Shown piece by piece: positions 61,654-64,000 of a DNA stretch of 64,000 nucleotides. How positions within the stretch are numbered: position 1 is the first letter of the stretch; every line of letters begins with the position of its first letter. The notes under the pieces are model-generated. The model was not told the origin of the DNA and did no database searches. It saw nothing but the letters and a program-made list of their open reading frames with translations. Source of the DNA: Neomegalonema perideroedes DSM 15528. Its GTDB lineage: Bacteria > Pseudomonadota > Alphaproteobacteria > Rhodobacterales > Rhodobacteraceae. The position numbers and the translations under genes are program-made. The stretch covers positions 708,995-772,994 of the forward strand of contig NZ_KB893654.1 of assembly GCF_000374145.1 (NCBI RefSeq). The letters are read 5' to 3'.

Positions 61654-61884
61654 GCGGCGAGATTCTAAGTTTTCGCAGCTGCGAAAAGATGGAAAATTGC
61701 GCGGAGCCTCTTCGCCCTCTTTATGCGCTGAATGGATTTCCTTCCGGGACGCGCTTTTCCTCTCGCCAAGCGCGGGGATTTCCGCAAGTCTCAAGGGCTG
61801 AGGCGGATCAGCCGAAAGTCTGGCCTCATGCTCAGGAACCCAAGGGGCGGACCTCCGCGCCGCCCCTCAGGCGGGAGGCTCCAT

Positions 61885-63336
61885 ATGTCCGACGCGATCC
61901 GCTTTCTCCTCGACGGCCGGATGGAGAGGCTTTCCGGCTTCGACCCCACGCTGACCTTGCTGGAATGGCTGCGCGGCCCGGCGGGGCGCATGGGGACCAA
62001 GGAGGGCTGCGCCGAAGGCGATTGCGGCGCCTGCACGGTTCTCGTCGGCGAGCTGGAGGGCGAAGGAGTCCTCTGGCGGGCGGTGAACGCCTGCATCTAT
62101 TTCCTGCCCATGCTCGACGGCAAGGCGCTGATGACCGTGGAGTCCCTCGGCGGCGAGCATCCCGTTCAGCGCGACATGGTGGAGCTGCACGGCTCGCAAT
62201 GCGGATTCTGCACGCCGGGGATCGTCATGTCTCTGGCGGGGCGGGCGATGGGCGCCGCCGGAACCCAAGAAGCCGATCCGCGCGACGTGCTGGCGGGGAA
62301 TCTCTGCCGCTGCACCGGCTACGGCCCGATTCTGGAGGCCGCGCGGCGCAATCCTCAGAAACCCGCCGCCGATCCTGAATTGGTCGCCCAGCTCAGGGAG
62401 CTGCGTCGCAAGGAGCGCCTCACGCTGGCGTGGACCGATCCCGCCACGGGCGTCGCGCGCCGCTGGATCAAGCCCCATGACGTCGCGGATCTGGCGCGGG
62501 CGCGTCTGGAGAGCCCGGAGGCGCGGATCGTCGCCGGGGCCACGGACGTCGGGCTTTGGGTGACGAAGCGTCATCGCGTCCTGCCGGAGATCCTCCATAT
62601 CGGCGACCTCATGCGCGAGATTGAAGAAACCCCGGAAGGCTTGAAGCTCGGGGCGGGCGTCCGCTACGCCGAAGCCCATGCGCCCATGAAGCGGATCCAC
62701 GCCGATCTCGGCGAGCTGGTCCGGCGCATCGGCGCGACTCAGGTGCGCAATTCCGGCGCGGTGGGGGCGAACATCGCCAATGGATCCCCCATCGGCGACA
62801 CGCCTCCGGCGCTGATCGCCCTCGACGCGGTTTTGACCCTCCGGCGCGGGGATGAGCGCCGCAGCCTCCCGCTGGAGAGCTATTTCCTCGAATATGGCAA
62901 GCAGGACATCCGCTCCGGGGAATTCGTGGAATCGGTCTTCATTCCGCGCCCGGCGCCCGAAGACTTCATCCGCATCGTGAAGCTCACCAAACGCTTCGAT
63001 TCCGATATTTCGGCGGTCTGCATGGGGCTGCGTCTGCGCATGGAGGGCGAGAGGGTCGCTTCGGCGCGTCTGGCCTTCGGCGGCATGGCCGGGACTCCCA
63101 AACGCGCCGCCGCCGCCGAGGCCGCCTTGACCGGAAAACCCTTATCTCAGGATAGCCTTGAGGCGGCGGCTCAGGCTCTGGCGCAGGATTTCGCGCCCCT
63201 CACCGACATGCGCGGCTCCAGCGCCTATCGCCTTGAGGCGGCGGGGAATCTGCTGCGGCGCTTCTGGTTCGAGCGCGCGGGCGCGGGGGGCGTTCTGCCT
63301 CAGAAACCTTTGATGGAAGGAGCTTTCCATGGCTGA
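61885..63336 (+). CDS. xdhA: Xanthine dehydrogenase small subunit XdhA
   Basis: 483 aa from the ATG at 61885 with GGGAGG upstream; an open extension of 51 codons is not part of the family. The N-terminal [2Fe-2S] plant-type domain has Cys42, Cys47 and Cys50 in GCAEGDCGACTV and a later Cys; the second helical [2Fe-2S] domain has CGFCTPGIVMSL and NLCRCTGYGPI. An FAD-binding domain (about 200-360; VAGATDVGLWVTK, NSGAVGANIANGSPIGDTPPALIALDA) and a CO-dehydrogenase flavoprotein C-terminal domain follow. It overlaps xdhB by 8 nt. With Ade it completes adenine to hypoxanthine to urate. Confidence 0.96.
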   Translation: MSDAIRFLLDGRMERLSGFDPTLTLLEWLRGPAGRMGTKEGCAEGDCGACTVLVGELEGEGVLWRAVNACIYFLPMLDGKALMTVESLGGEHPVQRDMVELHGSQCGFCTPGIVMSLAGRAMGAAGTQEADPRDVLAGNLCRCTGYGPILEAARRNPQKPAADPELVAQLRELRRKERLTLAWTDPATGVARRWIKPHDVADLARARLESPEARIVAGATDVGLWVTKRHRVLPEILHIGDLMREIEETPEGLKLGAGVRYAEAHAPMKRIHADLGELVRRIGATQVRNSGAVGANIANGSPIGDTPPALIALDAVLTLRRGDERRSLPLESYFLEYGKQDIRSGEFVESVFIPRPAPEDFIRIVKLTKRFDSDISAVCMGLRLRMEGERVASARLAFGGMAGTPKRAAAAEAALTGKPLSQDSLEAAAQALAQDFAPLTDMRGSSAYRLEAAGNLLRRFWFERAGAGGVLPQKPLMEGAFHG

Positions 63337-64000
63337 CTCGGCTCCTGTCTCCCCCCCGGCGTCTTCGACGCGGGTGAACGCGCCGATTCCCCACGAAAGC
63401 GCGAAGCTGCATGTCTCCGGGCGGGCGCTCTACGCCGACGACGTGGCCGAGCCGCGCAATCTGCTGCATCTGGCCTTCGGGAAATCGACGCTCGCCCATG
63501 CGAAGATCAAAAGCGTGGATCTGAGCGCGGTGCGGGCGGCGCCGGGCGTGGTGGGCGTCTATACGGCGGCGGACATCCCCGGCGCCAATAACGTGGCCCC
63601 CTTCGCGGGCGACGACCGGATTCTGGCCGAAGACGAAGTGATCTTCCTCGGTCAGCCGATCTTCCTCGTGGCGGCCGAGAGCGCGACGGCGGCGCGCAAG
63701 GCGGCTTTGCTCGGGAAGATCGAATATGAGCCGCTTCCGGCCTATGTCACCATCGCCGAGGCGCGGGCGGCGGGCAGCTTCATCGAGGCTTCGCAGATCA
63801 TGCGCCGGGGCGACGTCAGTCGCCTTGAATCCGCGCCGCGCCGCGTCTCGGGACGCTTCGAGATGGGCGGACAGGATCATTTCTATCTTGAGGGCCAGAT
63901 CGCCGTCGCGACTCCCATGGAGCAAGGGGGGATGCATATCCTCTCCTCGACGCAGCATCCCTCCGAGGTCCAGCATCTCGTCGCCCATGCCCTGCATGTG
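63329..64000 (+). CDS. xdhB: Xanthine dehydrogenase large (molybdopterin) subunit XdhB, 3' end outside window
   Basis: 224 codons are visible; the rest lies beyond the right edge. The start overlaps xdhA, with GAAGGAG upstream. The N-terminal aldehyde-oxidase/xanthine-dehydrogenase domain is seen in IPHESAKLHVSGRALYADDVAEP, HAKIKSVDLSAVRAAPGVVGVYTAADIPGANNVAPFAGDD and DEVIFLGQPIFLVAAESATAARKAA. The molybdopterin-binding part starts with GGQDHFYLEGQIAVATP, matching the QxHxYxE-type motif. XdhC, the maturation factor, may follow outside the window. Confidence 0.95.
   Translation, partial: MADSAPVSPPASSTRVNAPIPHESAKLHVSGRALYADDVAEPRNLLHLAFGKSTLAHAKIKSVDLSAVRAAPGVVGVYTAADIPGANNVAPFAGDDRILAEDEVIFLGQPIFLVAAESATAARKAALLGKIEYEPLPAYVTIAEARAAGSFIEASQIMRRGDVSRLESAPRRVSGRFEMGGQDHFYLEGQIAVATPMEQGGMHILSSTQHPSEVQHLVAHALHV

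Noticed and set aside
1-64000. CRISPR arrays, IS elements, prophage, tRNA or rRNA genes
   Set aside because: No regularly spaced repeats, transposase motifs, phage genes or tRNA/rRNA-like sequences were recognised on either strand.

Overview
The window is 64 kb of GC-rich bacterial chromosome, almost certainly from an alphaproteobacterium. Supporting signs are the rpsT-dnaA pair, a six-gene Pha/Mrp antiporter operon with fused A and B subunits, an OlsB-type ornithine-lipid acyltransferase, a PedF-type cytochrome c and xdhAB next to adenine deaminase. The gene set resembles Rhodobacterales and neighbouring orders, but the genus cannot be fixed from sequence reading alone. I see no rRNA, tRNA, CRISPR array, insertion sequence or prophage.

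Layout. 1-12.9 kb is mostly housekeeping: a truncated VOC-fold protein, msrB, olsB, dnaA, rpsT, dprA and plsY, then pyrB, a small membrane PH-like protein and a dihydroorotase-like gene lacking its metal-binding histidines, then rarD, a TetR regulator and wecB. 13-19.2 kb (minus strand) is the mrpA-C-D-E-F-G Na+/H+ antiporter operon. 19.5-21.6 kb carries a PedF-like cytochrome, an SNase-like protein and mazG. 21.8-26 kb is a cobalamin riboswitch driving btuB-btuF-btuC, where the expected ATPase gene btuD is reduced to a 41-codon stub or is absent. 26.2-29.9 kb holds a TagD-like cytidylyltransferase, gpsA and a Gfo/Idh/MocA oxidoreductase with an odd repetitive N-terminus. 30.3-33.3 kb is a three-step tryptophan-to-anthranilate set: kynureninase, tryptophan 2,3-dioxygenase and an alpha/beta-hydrolase formamidase.

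33.5-37.6 kb is a giant hybrid two-component sensor/regulator (beta-propeller, Y_Y_Y, histidine kinase, receiver, AraC HTH). It is split by one in-frame TAG codon and followed by a 746-bp gene-free stretch rich in stem-loops. 38.4-44.7 kb has an OsmC protein and a two-gene module of circularly permuted ATP-grasp/alpha-E plus transglutaminase/DUF2126 amidoligase. 45-51.3 kb is a peptide ABC transporter operon ending in a membrane-type dipeptidase. 51.3-54.1 kb is a PIG-L deacetylase overlapping a gluconokinase. 54.2-61.7 kb is a sugar-type ABC transporter operon in which an argininosuccinate-lyase-family enzyme lies between permease and ATPase genes, with adenine deaminase at the end. 61.9-64 kb is xdhA and the start of xdhB.

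Functional themes are phospholipid and surface-polymer supply (PlsY, GpsA, TagD-like, WecB, OlsB), pyrimidine synthesis, B12 uptake, tryptophan catabolism, and peptide and carbohydrate import. The right end looks like purine catabolism: adenine to hypoxanthine by Ade, then to urate by XdhAB. The most unusual items are the TAG-split hybrid sensor, the divergent lyase in the sugar-ABC operon, the ATP-grasp/transglutaminase module and the missing btuD.
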